From Pseudomonas sp. W4I3 (lineage in GTDB: Bacteria; Pseudomonadota; Gammaproteobacteria; Pseudomonadales; Pseudomonadaceae), in assembly GCF_030816195.1 (NCBI RefSeq), contig NZ_JAUSXS010000001.1:5913501-5977500 (forward strand): 64,000 bases of DNA, written 5' to 3'. Positions 1 through 8,518 of the stretch are shown piece after piece. Made by a program: the position numbers and the translations under genes. The stretch's first letter is position 1. Every line of letters starts with the position of its first letter. Under the pieces are notes generated by a model. The model was not told the origin of the DNA. It searched no databases and saw only the letters and a list, made by a program, of their open reading frames with translations.

Positions 1-508
1 TCTGCGCATTTTCCCAGGTAGTGCGGCTGCGCTCTTCCTTCCAGCGCACGCTCACGCCGAAATCATTCTGCATCGACATGGCCATCAGCTCTGCTTCGCT
101 GGGCGGTGTGCCGTAGTGCAAGCCACCGGTGGTCAACACCGGCAAGCCGGAGGCCTTGGCCAGACGCGCCGCGAAACGCTGGCGCTCCAAGCCGATGCCG
201 GTGGGTTGATCACTGCCCCACGCAATATCGCCGCGTTCGCGACCGGAGCCGAGCACCACAATCGCATCGGCGCGCTGGGCCAGCGTCGCCCAGTCATCAC
301 GGGCCAGGGGCGGCACGGTTTCCAAGGCGTGCGCGCCCCACTGCACCATCACCGGCAGGCTGATCAACCACATCCCGCCCAACCCCAAGGCAAAGCAACA
401 CCCCGCCAGCCTTGGACGACTGCGGCGAAACCACCAGGCAAGCGCCAGCAGCAGCAAGAAAATACCGGGAGGCAACAACAATTGTTTAATGAAATAACGA
501 AAAGGCAT
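1..508 (-). CDS. YdcF/ElyC family (DUF218) membrane protein, partial
   Basis: The C-terminus lies outside the window. The visible 169 residues start with a hydrophobic N-terminus (two likely membrane segments, about residues 8-27 and 37-57). A DUF218 domain follows with VVLGSGRE and LPVLTTGGLHYG motifs and an acidic/polar segment (SEAELMAMSM). E. coli ElyC and SanA of this family act in envelope (peptidoglycan or enterobacterial common antigen) homeostasis; the biochemical role here is unknown. The ATG at 508 follows a GGAG by 7 bases. The gene lies downstream of the hypothetical gene at 602-919 and is probably co-transcribed with it. Confidence 0.85.
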   Translation of the reverse strand, partial: MPFRYFIKQLLLPPGIFLLLLALAWWFRRSRPRLAGCCFALGLGGMWLISLPVMVQWGAHALETVPPLARDDWATLAQRADAIVVLGSGRERGDIAWGSDQPTGIGLERQRFAARLAKASGLPVLTTGGLHYGTPPSEAELMAMSMQNDFGVSVRWKEERSRTTWENAQ

Positions 509-530
509 CGGGCATCTCCAAAGATGCCCG
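509..530 (-). promoter_or_regulatory. hairpin holding the Shine-Dalgarno of the ydcF-like gene
   Basis: On the minus-strand transcript an 8-bp perfect stem (CGGGCATC/GATGCCCG) closes a 6-base loop TTTGGA. The GGAG ribosome site runs from the loop into the stem, and the start codon at 508 follows immediately. This could limit initiation or act as a stability element. The stem is visible; a regulatory role is inference. Confidence 0.4.
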
Positions 531-601
531 AAGCCTAGATGCAACGGGGTTCAGCAACAATCCTTACCAGCACATTTTGCAAAGTAGCGGATAACGCGGG
601 G

Positions 602-919
602 TCACTTGCACCGTACGGACCGGAACCTATCCGCGCCGCGACCGGCCGCCAAGTCCTTCAGCCAGAAGACGTTGGCCGAACCAGAAGACGCCTGGACTGG
701 CGGGGAGGCCTGCCCATGAGAGGCACGTGGGTGACGCAACGCCAGGTAGTTCTTGATCAGTTCAAGCTCCGCCTGGCTCAAGCCTCGCAACTCCAGCTCC
801 AGAGGCCGTTCACCACGCAATCGGCCTGCGGTTCTTGCGGCATCCAATGCCCGACCCAAACGGTCGATCAGTCCTTCATATAACTGCGGTTTCGTTAAAG
901 TTCGCTGCGATTCAGCCAT
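602..919 (-). CDS. small conserved-looking helical protein, function unknown
   Basis: This 105-residue protein is encoded divergently from leuS. The ATG at 919 is preceded by a strong purine-rich site (GAGGTGAGGGG), which supports a real start. The N-terminal 60 residues look alpha-helical and charged (YEGLIDRLGRALDAAR, LSQAELELIKNYL). The C-terminal 45 residues look disordered and Ser/Ala-rich. The N-terminus loosely resembles the start of DUF1451/YbeL zinc-ribbon proteins often found beside leuS, but there are no zinc-binding cysteine pairs, so I do not assign it. It could be a shortened relative. Confidence 0.6.
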   Translation of the reverse strand: MAESQRTLTKPQLYEGLIDRLGRALDAARTAGRLRGERPLELELRGLSQAELELIKNYLALRHPRASHGQASPPVQASSGSANVFWLKDLAAGRGADRFRSVRCK

Positions 920-1179
920 CCCCTCACCTCATTGAAGAAATACTTGCTCCCCAATAAACAGCGTAGCCCCCGTGGCTGCGCCTGCCCGATGCCGCGACAG
1001 ACGGCCTGGCTCGCGCAATCAGGGTTTCCCTCGATAGAGTGGGGTCATGTATGCTACGGCGCTTCCTGTAACTCCACTTCCCGCAGGGTTTGGGCACGCA
1101 CGCGCCGCTTCTGGTGTCGAACAACCCGGACAATGCACCGAAGAGGAATAGGCCACCCTTATTCAGTTCAAAAGTAGCC

Positions 1180-3786
1180 ATGCACGAACAATATCAGCCC
1201 CGTGAAATAGAAAATGCCGCACAAACCTTCTGGGACGAGCAGAAGTCCTTTGAAGTCAGCGAACAGCCAGGCAAGGAGACTTACTATTGCCTATCGATGT
1301 TCCCTTACCCCAGCGGCAAGCTACACATGGGGCACGTGCGTAACTACACCATCGGCGATGTGATCTCCCGCTACCAGCGCATGCTCGGCAAGAACGTCCT
1401 GCAACCCATGGGTTGGGACGCTTTCGGCATGCCGGCGGAAAACGCCGCGATGAAAAACAACGTGGCCCCCGCCAAGTGGACCTACGAAAACATCGCCTAC
1501 ATGAAGACCCAGCTGCGCAGCCTGGGCCTGGCGGTGGACTGGTCCCGCGAAGTGACCACCTGCAAGCCGGACTACTACCGCTGGGAACAATGGCTGTTCA
1601 CTCGCCTGTTCGAAAAAGGCGTGATCTACAAGAAAAGCGGCACCGTGAACTGGGACCCGGTCGACCAGACCGTACTGGCCAACGAGCAGGTCATCGACGG
1701 TCGCGGCTGGCGCTCGGGCGCGTTGATCGAAAAGCGCGAAATCCCGATGTACTACTTCAAGATCACTGCCTACGCGGATGAACTCTTGTCGAGCCTCGAC
1801 GACTTGCCGGGCTGGCCTGAACAGGTCAAGACCATGCAGCGCAACTGGATCGGCAAATCCAAGGGCATGGAAGTGCAGTTCCCGTACAACGTCGACTCGA
1901 TCGGCGAAGCGGGCGCACTCAAGGTGTTCACCACCCGCCCCGACACCCTGATGGGCGCCACTTACGTCGCCGTGGCCGCCGAGCACCCGCTGGCCACCCA
2001 GGCCGCACAGAACAACCCTGAGCTGCAGGCGTTCATCGCTGAATGCAAAGGCGGCAGCGTGGCTGAAGCCGACGTCGCGACCCAGGAGAAAAAAGGCCTG
2101 CCGACCGGCCTGTTCGTCGAGCACCCGCTGACTGGCGAGAAGCTGCCGGTCTGGGTCGCCAACTACGTGCTGATGCACTACGGCGACGGCGCGGTCATGG
2201 CCGTACCGGCCCACGACGAACGCGATTTCGAATTCGCCACCCAATACGGCTTGCCAATCAAGTCCGTGGTTCGCACCAGCTCGGGCGAGACCAACCCGGC
2301 CCCATGGCAGGATGCCTACGGCGAACACGGCACCCTGATCAACTCCGGCGAGTTCGACGGCCTGGACTTCCAGGGCGCGTTCGACGCCATCGAAGTCGCG
2401 CTGATCAAGAAAAACCTCGGCGCCTCGCGCACCCAGTTCCGCCTGCGCGACTGGGGCATCAGCCGCCAGCGCTACTGGGGCTGCCCGATCCCGATCATCC
2501 ACTGCCAAAGCTGTGGCGACGTGCCCGTGCCGGAAGACCAACTGCCGGTGGTGCTGCCCGAAGACGTGGTGCCGGATGGCGCCGGTTCGCCACTGGCACG
2601 CATGCCCGAGTTCTACGAGTGCAGTTGCCCGAAATGCGGCCAGCCTGCAAAGCGTGAAACCGACACCATGGACACCTTCGTCGAGTCCTCGTGGTATTAC
2701 GCCCGTTACGCCTCGCCGCACTATGAAGGTGGCCTGGTCGAAAAATCCGCGGCCGACCATTGGTTGCCGGTGGACCAGTACATCGGCGGCATCGAACACG
2801 CCATCCTGCACCTGCTGTACGCGCGCTTCTTCCACAAGCTGATGCGTGACGAAGGCCTGGTCAGCTCCGACGAGCCGTTCAAGAACCTTCTGACCCAGGG
2901 CATGGTGATCGCCGATACCTACTATCGCCGCGAAGCCAATGGCGCCTACACCTGGTTCAACCCGGCGGACGTCGAGCTCGAACGCGACAGCAAAGCCAAG
3001 GTCATCAGCGCCAAGCTCAAGTCCGACGGCCTGCCGGTGGAAATCGGCGGCACCGAGAAGATGGCCAAGTCCAAGAACAACGGCGTCGACCCGCAATCGA
3101 TGATCGATCAGTTCGGCGCCGACACTTGCCGCCTGTTCATGATGTTCGCCTCGCCGCCCGACATGAGCGCCGAATGGTCCGACTCCGGCGTCGAGGGCTC
3201 GCACCGCTTCCTCAAGCGCGTCTGGCGCCTGGCCCATGCCCACGTCAGCCAGGGCGTGCCGGGCACGCTGGATGTCGCGGCCTTGAACGATGAGCAGAAA
3301 GCCGTTCGTCGCAGCATTCACCTGGCTATCCGCCAGGCCAGCCAAGACGTAGGGCAGAACCACAAGTTCAACACCGCCATCGCCCAGGTGATGACGCTGA
3401 TGAACGTGCTGGAGAAAGCCGCGCAGACCACCGAACAGGATCGCGCGTTGATCCAGGAAGGCCTGGAAACGGTTACCCTGCTGCTGGCGCCGATCACGCC
3501 GCACATCAGCCACGAATTGTGGGCCCGCCTGGGCCACAGCGGTGCCGTCATCGATGCCCGCTGGCCGGTGCAGGATGACAGCGCGCTGGTACAGGACACG
3601 CTGCAACTGGTGATTCAGGTCAATGGCAAGTTGCGCGGCCAGATCGACATGCCGGCCAGCGCCAGCCGTGAAGAAGTCGAAGCGGCTGCACGCTGCAACG
3701 AGAACGTGCTGCGCTTTACCGAAGGCCTGACGATCCGCAAAGTGATCGTAGTGCCCGGAAAACTGGTCAATATCGTCGCCAGCTAA
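1180..3786 (+). CDS. leuS: leucyl-tRNA synthetase
   Basis: Class Ia aminoacyl-tRNA synthetase that charges tRNA-Leu in the cytoplasm. It is 868 residues, the usual length. It shows the HIGH-type motif (PSGKLHMGH), a CP1 editing domain with TTRPDTLMGATY, a zinc-binding insertion with CxxC pairs (CQSCGD, CSCPKCGQ), the KMSKS-type loop as KMAKSKNNGVDP, and a C-terminal anticodon-binding region. The frame is open back to 1090, but the conserved start MHEQYQP is at 1180. The 260-bp gap to the divergent gene at 919 must hold its promoter. lptE and holA follow on the same strand. Confidence 0.98.
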   Translation: MHEQYQPREIENAAQTFWDEQKSFEVSEQPGKETYYCLSMFPYPSGKLHMGHVRNYTIGDVISRYQRMLGKNVLQPMGWDAFGMPAENAAMKNNVAPAKWTYENIAYMKTQLRSLGLAVDWSREVTTCKPDYYRWEQWLFTRLFEKGVIYKKSGTVNWDPVDQTVLANEQVIDGRGWRSGALIEKREIPMYYFKITAYADELLSSLDDLPGWPEQVKTMQRNWIGKSKGMEVQFPYNVDSIGEAGALKVFTTRPDTLMGATYVAVAAEHPLATQAAQNNPELQAFIAECKGGSVAEADVATQEKKGLPTGLFVEHPLTGEKLPVWVANYVLMHYGDGAVMAVPAHDERDFEFATQYGLPIKSVVRTSSGETNPAPWQDAYGEHGTLINSGEFDGLDFQGAFDAIEVALIKKNLGASRTQFRLRDWGISRQRYWGCPIPIIHCQSCGDVPVPEDQLPVVLPEDVVPDGAGSPLARMPEFYECSCPKCGQPAKRETDTMDTFVESSWYYARYASPHYEGGLVEKSAADHWLPVDQYIGGIEHAILHLLYARFFHKLMRDEGLVSSDEPFKNLLTQGMVIADTYYRREANGAYTWFNPADVELERDSKAKVISAKLKSDGLPVEIGGTEKMAKSKNNGVDPQSMIDQFGADTCRLFMMFASPPDMSAEWSDSGVEGSHRFLKRVWRLAHAHVSQGVPGTLDVAALNDEQKAVRRSIHLAIRQASQDVGQNHKFNTAIAQVMTLMNVLEKAAQTTEQDRALIQEGLETVTLLLAPITPHISHELWARLGHSGAVIDARWPVQDDSALVQDTLQLVIQVNGKLRGQIDMPASASREEVEAAARCNENVLRFTEGLTIRKVIVVPGKLVNIVAS

Positions 3787-3795
3787 ATTGGATCG

Positions 3796-3819
3796 GGCGC
3801 AGGGCTTGAGCCCTGCGCC
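3796..3819 (+). terminator. intercistronic hairpin leuS-lptE
   Basis: A perfect 10-bp GC-rich stem (GGCGCAGGGC/GCCCTGCGCC) has a TTGA tetraloop 10 bases after the leuS stop. No U-tract follows, so it is more likely an mRNA-stabilising or attenuating structure than a full terminator. A second small stem (GGGCCT/AGGCCC) lies at 3834-3850. Confidence 0.5.
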
Positions 3820-3875
3820 GAACTAAACCTTCAGGGCCTCGATAAGGCCCGCCTGGTTTCAAGGGGAGCAACAAC

Positions 3876-4481
3876 ATGATCAAACGCAATCTGCTGGTAA
3901 TGGGCCTGGCCGTTCTGTTGAGCGCTTGCGGCTTCCAGCTGCGCGGCACCGGCACCAACGAACTGTCGCTCAAGGAACTCGACGTCAGCGCACGCAACGC
4001 CTACGGCGAAACCGTCACGCAACTGCGCCAGGCCCTGGAAAACAGCGGTGTGCGCGTCTATACCGGCGCCACCTACAAACTGGACCTGGTCGATGAGCGC
4101 GAAACCCAGCGCAACATCAGCTACGCCAGTGCCGGCCGTGCCTCGGACGTCGAGTTGACCACCACCGTCAACTTCGAAGTACAAGGCCGCGACCACCTGC
4201 CGCTGATGGGTGACAAGATCCAGGTCCAGAAAGTCGTGAGCCACGACGGCAACAACCTGGTGGGTTCGGACTCCGAAACCCTTCAGGTGCGCAAGGAAAT
4301 GCGTCGTGAGCTGGTCCAGCGCATGATGACTCGCCTGCAACTGCTGACTCCGGAAAAACTGGCCGAGCTGCAGCAGGTTGCCGACAACAAGGCCAAGGCT
4401 GACGCCGATGCCCTGAAAGCCGCGCAAGAGTACGAAGACAACACGCCGAAACAGTCGCCTGTTGAAGTGCCTGTCGAGTAA
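3876..4481 (+). CDS. lptE: LPS-assembly lipoprotein LptE
   Basis: Outer-membrane lipoprotein that plugs and helps fold LptD, the translocon that delivers lipopolysaccharide to the cell surface. It has 201 residues with a lipoprotein signal ending in the lipobox LSAC (Cys about residue 17), followed by GFQLRGTG, typical of the family. The C-terminal tail is rich in Lys/Ala/Glu and probably extended. A strong AAGGGGAG lies just upstream. The position between leuS and holA is the standard one. Confidence 0.95.
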   Translation: MIKRNLLVMGLAVLLSACGFQLRGTGTNELSLKELDVSARNAYGETVTQLRQALENSGVRVYTGATYKLDLVDERETQRNISYASAGRASDVELTTTVNFEVQGRDHLPLMGDKIQVQKVVSHDGNNLVGSDSETLQVRKEMRRELVQRMMTRLQLLTPEKLAELQQVADNKAKADADALKAAQEYEDNTPKQSPVEVPVE

Positions 4482-4486
4482 GCCAG

Positions 4487-4509
4487 ACGGGGCGCCCAAG
4501 GCGCCCCGT
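4487..4509 (+). terminator. hairpin after lptE
   Basis: A 10-bp perfect stem (ACGGGGCGCC/GGCGCCCCGT) with a CAA loop sits 5 bases after the lptE stop and 11 bases before the holA ATG. There is no U-tract, so it is probably a weak or partial terminator within the operon. Confidence 0.45.
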
Positions 4510-4520
4510 TCGCCCTGCCT

Positions 4521-5558
4521 ATGAAACTCGCTCCCGCCCAACTCGCCAAACACCTGCAAGGTGGTCTCGCGCCTGTCTACATTGTCAGCGGCGATGACCC
4601 GTTGCTGTGCCAGGAAGCCGCCGATGCCATTCGCACCGCGGCGCGCCAGCAAGGTTTCGACGAACGCCAGGTATTCAGTGCCGACGCCAGTTTCGACTGG
4701 GGAACGTTGCTGCAAGCCGGCGCGAGCATGTCGCTGTTCGCCGAAAAACGCCTGCTGGAACTGCGCCTGCCCTCGGGCAAGCCCGGCGACAAAGGCGCGG
4801 CAGCGTTGATGGAATATTGCTCGCGCCCGGCTGAAGACACGGTGCTGCTGGTCAGCCTGCCCAAGCTTGACGGCAGCGCGCAGAAAACCAAATGGGGCAA
4901 GGCGCTGGTGGAAGGCCCACAGACCCAGTTCATTCAGATCTGGCCGGTGGACAGCAGCCAATTGCCGCAGTGGATTCGCCAGCGCCTGTCACAGTCTGGA
5001 TTGTCGGCTACACAGGATGCCGTCGAGCTGATCGCCGCCAGGGTCGAGGGCAACCTGCTTGCTGCCGCCCAGGAGATCGAAAAGCTCAAGCTGATGGCCG
5101 AAGACGGGCAGATCACCGTCGAAACCGTGCAAGGCGCGGTGGCTGACAGTGCGCGTTTCGATGTGTTCGGCCTGGTGGACGCGATCCTCAACGGCGAACC
5201 CGCCCACGCCCTGCGCATGCTCGAAGGGCTGCGCGGTGAGGGTGTGGAACCGCCGGTGATTCTCTGGGCCCTGGCCCGGGAACTGCGGGTGCTGGCTAAC
5301 ATTGCGCTGCAATACAGCCAGGGCACGCCACTGGACAAATGCTTCAGCCAGGCCCGGCCACCGGTGTGGGACAAGCGCAAGCCCCTGATGAGCAAGGCCC
5401 TGCAACGGCACTCGGCGCAACGCTGGGCGCAACTGTTGCTGGAAGCGCAGCGCATCGACGCACAGATCAAAGGCCAGGCGGCCGGTTCGCCCTGGATGAG
5501 CCTGAGCCGCTTGTCACTGTTGATGGCCGGCCAGCGCCTGACGTTGCCTGCCGAATAA
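4521..5558 (+). CDS. holA: DNA polymerase III delta subunit
   Basis: Clamp-loader delta subunit, which opens the beta sliding clamp during loading. It has 345 residues, the normal length, with the typical N-terminus MKLAPAQLAKHL, YIVSGDDPLL, a segment SLPKLDGSAQKTKWGKAL, and the C-terminal helical collar region (LLLEAQRIDAQIKGQ). It is the last gene of leuS-lptE-holA before a REP doublet. Confidence 0.97.
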   Translation: MKLAPAQLAKHLQGGLAPVYIVSGDDPLLCQEAADAIRTAARQQGFDERQVFSADASFDWGTLLQAGASMSLFAEKRLLELRLPSGKPGDKGAAALMEYCSRPAEDTVLLVSLPKLDGSAQKTKWGKALVEGPQTQFIQIWPVDSSQLPQWIRQRLSQSGLSATQDAVELIAARVEGNLLAAAQEIEKLKLMAEDGQITVETVQGAVADSARFDVFGLVDAILNGEPAHALRMLEGLRGEGVEPPVILWALARELRVLANIALQYSQGTPLDKCFSQARPPVWDKRKPLMSKALQRHSAQRWAQLLLEAQRIDAQIKGQAAGSPWMSLSRLSLLMAGQRLTLPAE

Positions 5559-5584
5559 CCCCTCTTTCAGCAACACTGCGGAAC

Positions 5585-5682
5585 AATGTGGGAGGGGGCT
5601 TGCTTGCCCCCGATGGCAGTGTGTCAGTCACCTGATTTATTGACTGTTACACCGCTATCGGGAGCAAGCCCCCTCCCACATT
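5585..5682. repeat. REP doublet (REPIN), GTGGGAGGGGGCTTGC family
   Basis: Two REP units face each other: AATGTGGGAGGGGGCTTGC at the left end and its complement (GCAAGCCCCCTCCCACATT) at the right, about 60 bases apart. This copy has CTTGCTTGCCCCC in the left arm. It lies between holA and arfA. Confidence 0.9.
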
Positions 5683-5772
5683 TTGATTGTGTTTACAATT
5701 CTCGGGCTTTACAGCGCCGCTATATAGGCAGATTATTTTCGCCGCTCCACCCACCCAAACGAGAGACCCACC

Positions 5773-5937
5773 ATGAGCAAAAAGCCATCCAAGCATGGCC
5801 CGAACAAGGCCAAATCCATCATCGCCCAGCCACTGTTCCGCAGCCGTCAGGAACGCGCCGGCAAGGGCAAAGGCAGCTACCGCCGCGAAGCCTTCCAGTC
5901 TAATAGCTGGGAGGCTTCTTACTTTCTGGCTGCCTGA
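5773..5937 (+). CDS. arfA: alternative ribosome-rescue factor A (ArfA)
   Basis: A 54-residue ORF reading MSKKPSKHGPNKAKSIIAQ onward. The segment PLFRSRQERAGKGKGSY matches the conserved ArfA core (E. coli PLFRQRVEKNKKGKGSY), and a short WEAS motif follows. ArfA recruits RF2 to ribosomes stalled on mRNAs lacking a stop codon, as backup to tmRNA. An inverted repeat covers codons 39-49 (see 5887-5918). In studied ArfA genes such a hairpin truncates the mRNA, so the product is itself made from non-stop messages and accumulates only when tmRNA fails. GAGAGACC precedes the ATG. Confidence 0.88.
   Translation: MSKKPSKHGPNKAKSIIAQPLFRSRQERAGKGKGSYRREAFQSNSWEASYFLAA
5887..5918 (+). promoter_or_regulatory. 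hairpin inside the arfA coding region
   Basis: A 12-bp stem (GAAGCCTTCCAG with CTGGGAGGCTTC, one G-U pair) closes the 8-base loop TCTAATAG within arfA codons 39-49, followed by TTACTTTCT. It corresponds in place to the RNase III site or intrinsic terminator known in arfA genes. Function here is inferred from position and family knowledge. Confidence 0.75.
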
Positions 5938-5999
5938 AGGCAAGCGCCCCTCTGGCATGATAAGGTCTGTACTTGATTTGTAACCCCCTGGACCTGTGC

Positions 6000-7325
6000 A
6001 TGCCCTCTCGTCTTTCCCGTCATTGGCACCTTCGCCAATTGATCGCTGCCTCCAGCCTCATTCTGCTTGTCGCCTGCGCGGAAAAACCCACCGCCGCGGA
6101 CGCTCAACCCCTGCCCACGCTCAAGACTGCACCGGCCGTTGCGCCTGCCGTCGTTGCGCCGTTGGCGGTGGACAACCTGAACATCCAACCGACCCAGACC
6201 TTTGCCGAATGGCAGGCGGGTTTCCGTGCGCAAGCCCTGCAAGCCGGGATCACGGCTGACGTCTTCGATAACGCCTTCGCCGGCGTTACCCCGGACATGG
6301 CGGTAATTCGCGCCGACCGCAGCCAGCCGGAGTTTTCCCGCCCGGTGTGGGAATACATCGACGGCGCGCTGTCGCCGCTGCGCGTGCGTAATGGGCAGGC
6401 CTTGCTGGTCAAGTACGCCGATATCCTGCAGCGCATCGAAGAGCGTTACGGCGTTGATCGCCAGGCACTCGTCTCGGTGTGGGGCATGGAGAGCAACTTC
6501 GGCCAGTTCCAGGGCAATAACTCGGTGATCCGCTCCCTCGCGACCCTAGCCTATGAAGGCCGCCGCCCGGCGTTCGCGCAGGCACAGTTGCTGGCGGCGC
6601 TGCAGATCATCCAGCACGGCGATATCCAGGCCGACCAGATGAAAGGCTCCTGGGCCGGCGCAATGGGCCAGACCCAGTTCATCCCTACCACCTATAACAC
6701 CCACGCCGTGGATTTCGACGGCGACGGTCGCCGCGATATCTGGAACAGCCCGGCTGACGCCCTCGCCTCCACCGCCCATTACCTGCAAAGTTCCGGCTGG
6801 CAGAAAGGCCAGCCGTGGGGCGTTGAGGTGCAGCCGCTGCCTTCAGGCTTCGACTATTCCCTGGCCGACGGCGGCATCCGCAAGACCGTCGCCGAATGGC
6901 TGAAACTGGGCATCCAGTTGCCGCCCGGCGCGAGCCTGCCTGCCAATGTCGAGCAACTGTCCGCCGCCCTGCTATTGCCGGCCGGCTACCGTGGCCCGGC
7001 GTTCCTGGTCCTGGATAACTTTCGTGCGATCCTGAAGTACAACAATTCGTCGTCGTACGCGCTGGCCGTTGGCCTGCTGTCGGAGCGGTTCGGTGGCGGT
7101 GGTGTGATTCGCGGGAGCTGGCCGAAGGACGAGCTGCCGCTGAGCCGCTCGCAACGTATCGATCTGCAGACGGCGCTGAGTGCCAAGGGCTACGACGCGG
7201 GCAACGCTGACGGGATCATCGGCGCCAATACGCGCAAAGCGATTCGAGCGGCGCAGCAAGCGCTGGGCTGGCCGGCGGATGGGTATCCGACGGTGAAGTT
7301 GTTGGAGTCACTGCAAGGTCGCTAA
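6000..7325 (+). CDS. lytic murein transglycosylase (MltB family) with peptidoglycan-binding domain
   Basis: Periplasmic lipoprotein that cleaves the MurNAc-GlcNAc bond to 1,6-anhydro products. It has 441 residues with a signal peptide and lipobox LVAC. The SLT_2 catalytic domain contains VSVWGMESNFGQ (catalytic Glu in the MESNFG motif) and the family segments GAMGQTQFIPTTY and DFDGDGRRDIW. A C-terminal PG_binding_1 domain (SRSQRIDLQTALSAKGYDAG onward) ends the protein. The frame is open from a TTG at 5973, but the ATG at 6000 gives a proper signal peptide. It is convergent with ldcA. Confidence 0.93.
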   Translation: MPSRLSRHWHLRQLIAASSLILLVACAEKPTAADAQPLPTLKTAPAVAPAVVAPLAVDNLNIQPTQTFAEWQAGFRAQALQAGITADVFDNAFAGVTPDMAVIRADRSQPEFSRPVWEYIDGALSPLRVRNGQALLVKYADILQRIEERYGVDRQALVSVWGMESNFGQFQGNNSVIRSLATLAYEGRRPAFAQAQLLAALQIIQHGDIQADQMKGSWAGAMGQTQFIPTTYNTHAVDFDGDGRRDIWNSPADALASTAHYLQSSGWQKGQPWGVEVQPLPSGFDYSLADGGIRKTVAEWLKLGIQLPPGASLPANVEQLSAALLLPAGYRGPAFLVLDNFRAILKYNNSSSYALAVGLLSERFGGGGVIRGSWPKDELPLSRSQRIDLQTALSAKGYDAGNADGIIGANTRKAIRAAQQALGWPADGYPTVKLLESLQGR

Positions 7326-7348
7326 ATCTGCTTAAAGCAACTACCGCT

Positions 7349-7443
7349 ATCGGGGGCAAGTCGAATCGTCGCACCGCCCCTCCCACATTTGGAATGCAAT
7401 CGACTGTGGGAGGGGCGGTGCGACGATTCGACTTGCCCCCGAT
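7349..7443. repeat. perfect 39-bp inverted repeat between convergent genes
   Basis: Two identical 39-bp arms in opposite orientation (7349-7387 and 7405-7443) are separated by 17 bases. The outer ends are ATCGGGGGCAAG/CTTGCCCCCGAT and the inner ends CTCCCACA/TGTGGGAG. It resembles a REP doublet in which the core is extended by CGGTGCGACGATTCGA. It sits between two converging genes and would form a very stable hairpin on either transcript. Confidence 0.9.
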
Positions 7444-7466
7444 GCGGTTGAGCAGCCGCTAAAAAA

Positions 7467-8387
7467 TCAGCGGTTGAACACCACATCCTGCTCCAACACC
7501 ACCTGCTGCTCCCCCGCATCCAGGCGCACCAACGCGCCCATCGGCAACGTCAGGTTCGGATCGCAATGCCCACTGCGCCAGCCGGACAGCACCGGAATGC
7601 ACAGCGGTTCGAAGGTCTGCTTCAACAGTCGCTCGAGTCCCGCCTGATCCACACCGGCCACATCCCCCACCAACACACCCGCAACCTGATCGAGCTTGCC
7701 TGCCAGGCGCAGGTGCGTCAGCAAACGGTCGATGCGATAGAGCGGCTCGTTGACGTCCTCGATAAACAGAATGATGCCGTCAGCGTCGATTTCGTAAGCA
7801 GTTCCCATCACCGCCGCGATCATCGACAGGTTGCCGCCCAGCAGGCGCCCGCAGGCGATGCCTGGCTCAATGGTGGTCAATGGGTAGGCCACCGGGTGCG
7901 TCAGCAGGCTGCCGGCGCCAAGCTGGCCGCGCAATAGGCTGAACAGGGAGGACTCGGTAGGTTGCTGCTTGCCACCGAGCAAGTCGGCATTGAGCATCGG
8001 CCCGTGGAAAGTGACGAAGCCCGCGTAGCGGTTGATCGCCAGGTGCAAGGCGGTGATGTCGCTGTAGCCCACAAGGGGCTTGGGGTGCGCGCGCAACAGG
8101 TCGAAATCCAGTGCGTCGAGCAGACGTGGCGTACCGTAGCCGCCGCGCAGGCAGAAAATGGCGTCGATGCCAGGGTCGGCGAAGGCGGCATGCAGGTCGT
8201 TGAGGCGTACTTGATCGCTGCCCGCCAGGTAGCCGTCGCGCTCATATACACCGGGAAAAATGCGCAAATCGTAACCACGGGCGCGCATCCACTGCCCGGC
8301 TTTTTCAACATCCAGCGCGGCAGGGCCGGCGGGGGCGATCAGGCCGATGGTGCCTTCGCGGCGCAAAGCGGGTACAGGGGCATTCAT
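7467..8387 (-). CDS. ldcA: muramoyltetrapeptide (LD-) carboxypeptidase
   Basis: Serine peptidase of family S66 that removes the terminal D-Ala from murein tetrapeptides during cytoplasmic peptidoglycan recycling. It has 306 residues, with GLIAPAGPAA near the start, FCLRGGYG, the nucleophile motif LVGYSDITALH, and the Glu/His region near the C-terminus (GWRSGHCDPN). GGGAG lies 8 bases before the ATG at 8387. It fits with the lytic transglycosylases nearby. Confidence 0.93.
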   Translation of the reverse strand: MNAPVPALRREGTIGLIAPAGPAALDVEKAGQWMRARGYDLRIFPGVYERDGYLAGSDQVRLNDLHAAFADPGIDAIFCLRGGYGTPRLLDALDFDLLRAHPKPLVGYSDITALHLAINRYAGFVTFHGPMLNADLLGGKQQPTESSLFSLLRGQLGAGSLLTHPVAYPLTTIEPGIACGRLLGGNLSMIAAVMGTAYEIDADGIILFIEDVNEPLYRIDRLLTHLRLAGKLDQVAGVLVGDVAGVDQAGLERLLKQTFEPLCIPVLSGWRSGHCDPNLTLPMGALVRLDAGEQQVVLEQDVVFNR

Positions 8388-8415
8388 CCATGGTCTCCCT
8401 AATGACGCGGAACGA

Positions 8416-8509
8416 AATGTGGGAGGGGGCTTGCTCCCGATAGCGCTGGATCAGCCAGTACATCCCGTGACTGACACACCGCAATCGGGGGCAAGCCCCC
8501 TCCCACATT
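8416..8509. repeat. REP doublet (REPIN), GTGGGAGGGGGCTTGC family
   Basis: Facing arms AATGTGGGAGGGGGCTTGC and its complement lie between ldcA and lipA. The right arm ends 9 bases past the lipA stop, so it may also act as a downstream mRNA hairpin for lipA. Confidence 0.9.
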
Positions 8510-8518
8510 GGATCTGTG

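Noticed and set aside
1321..3606. 761-codon open frame antisense to leuS
   Set aside because: Produced by GC-rich codon bias on the other strand. There is no ribosome site or domain, and it fully overlaps a certain gene.
5647..5958. 103-codon ORF antisense to arfA
   Set aside because: It runs through a REP element and arfA. The small sense gene is the one with family similarity.
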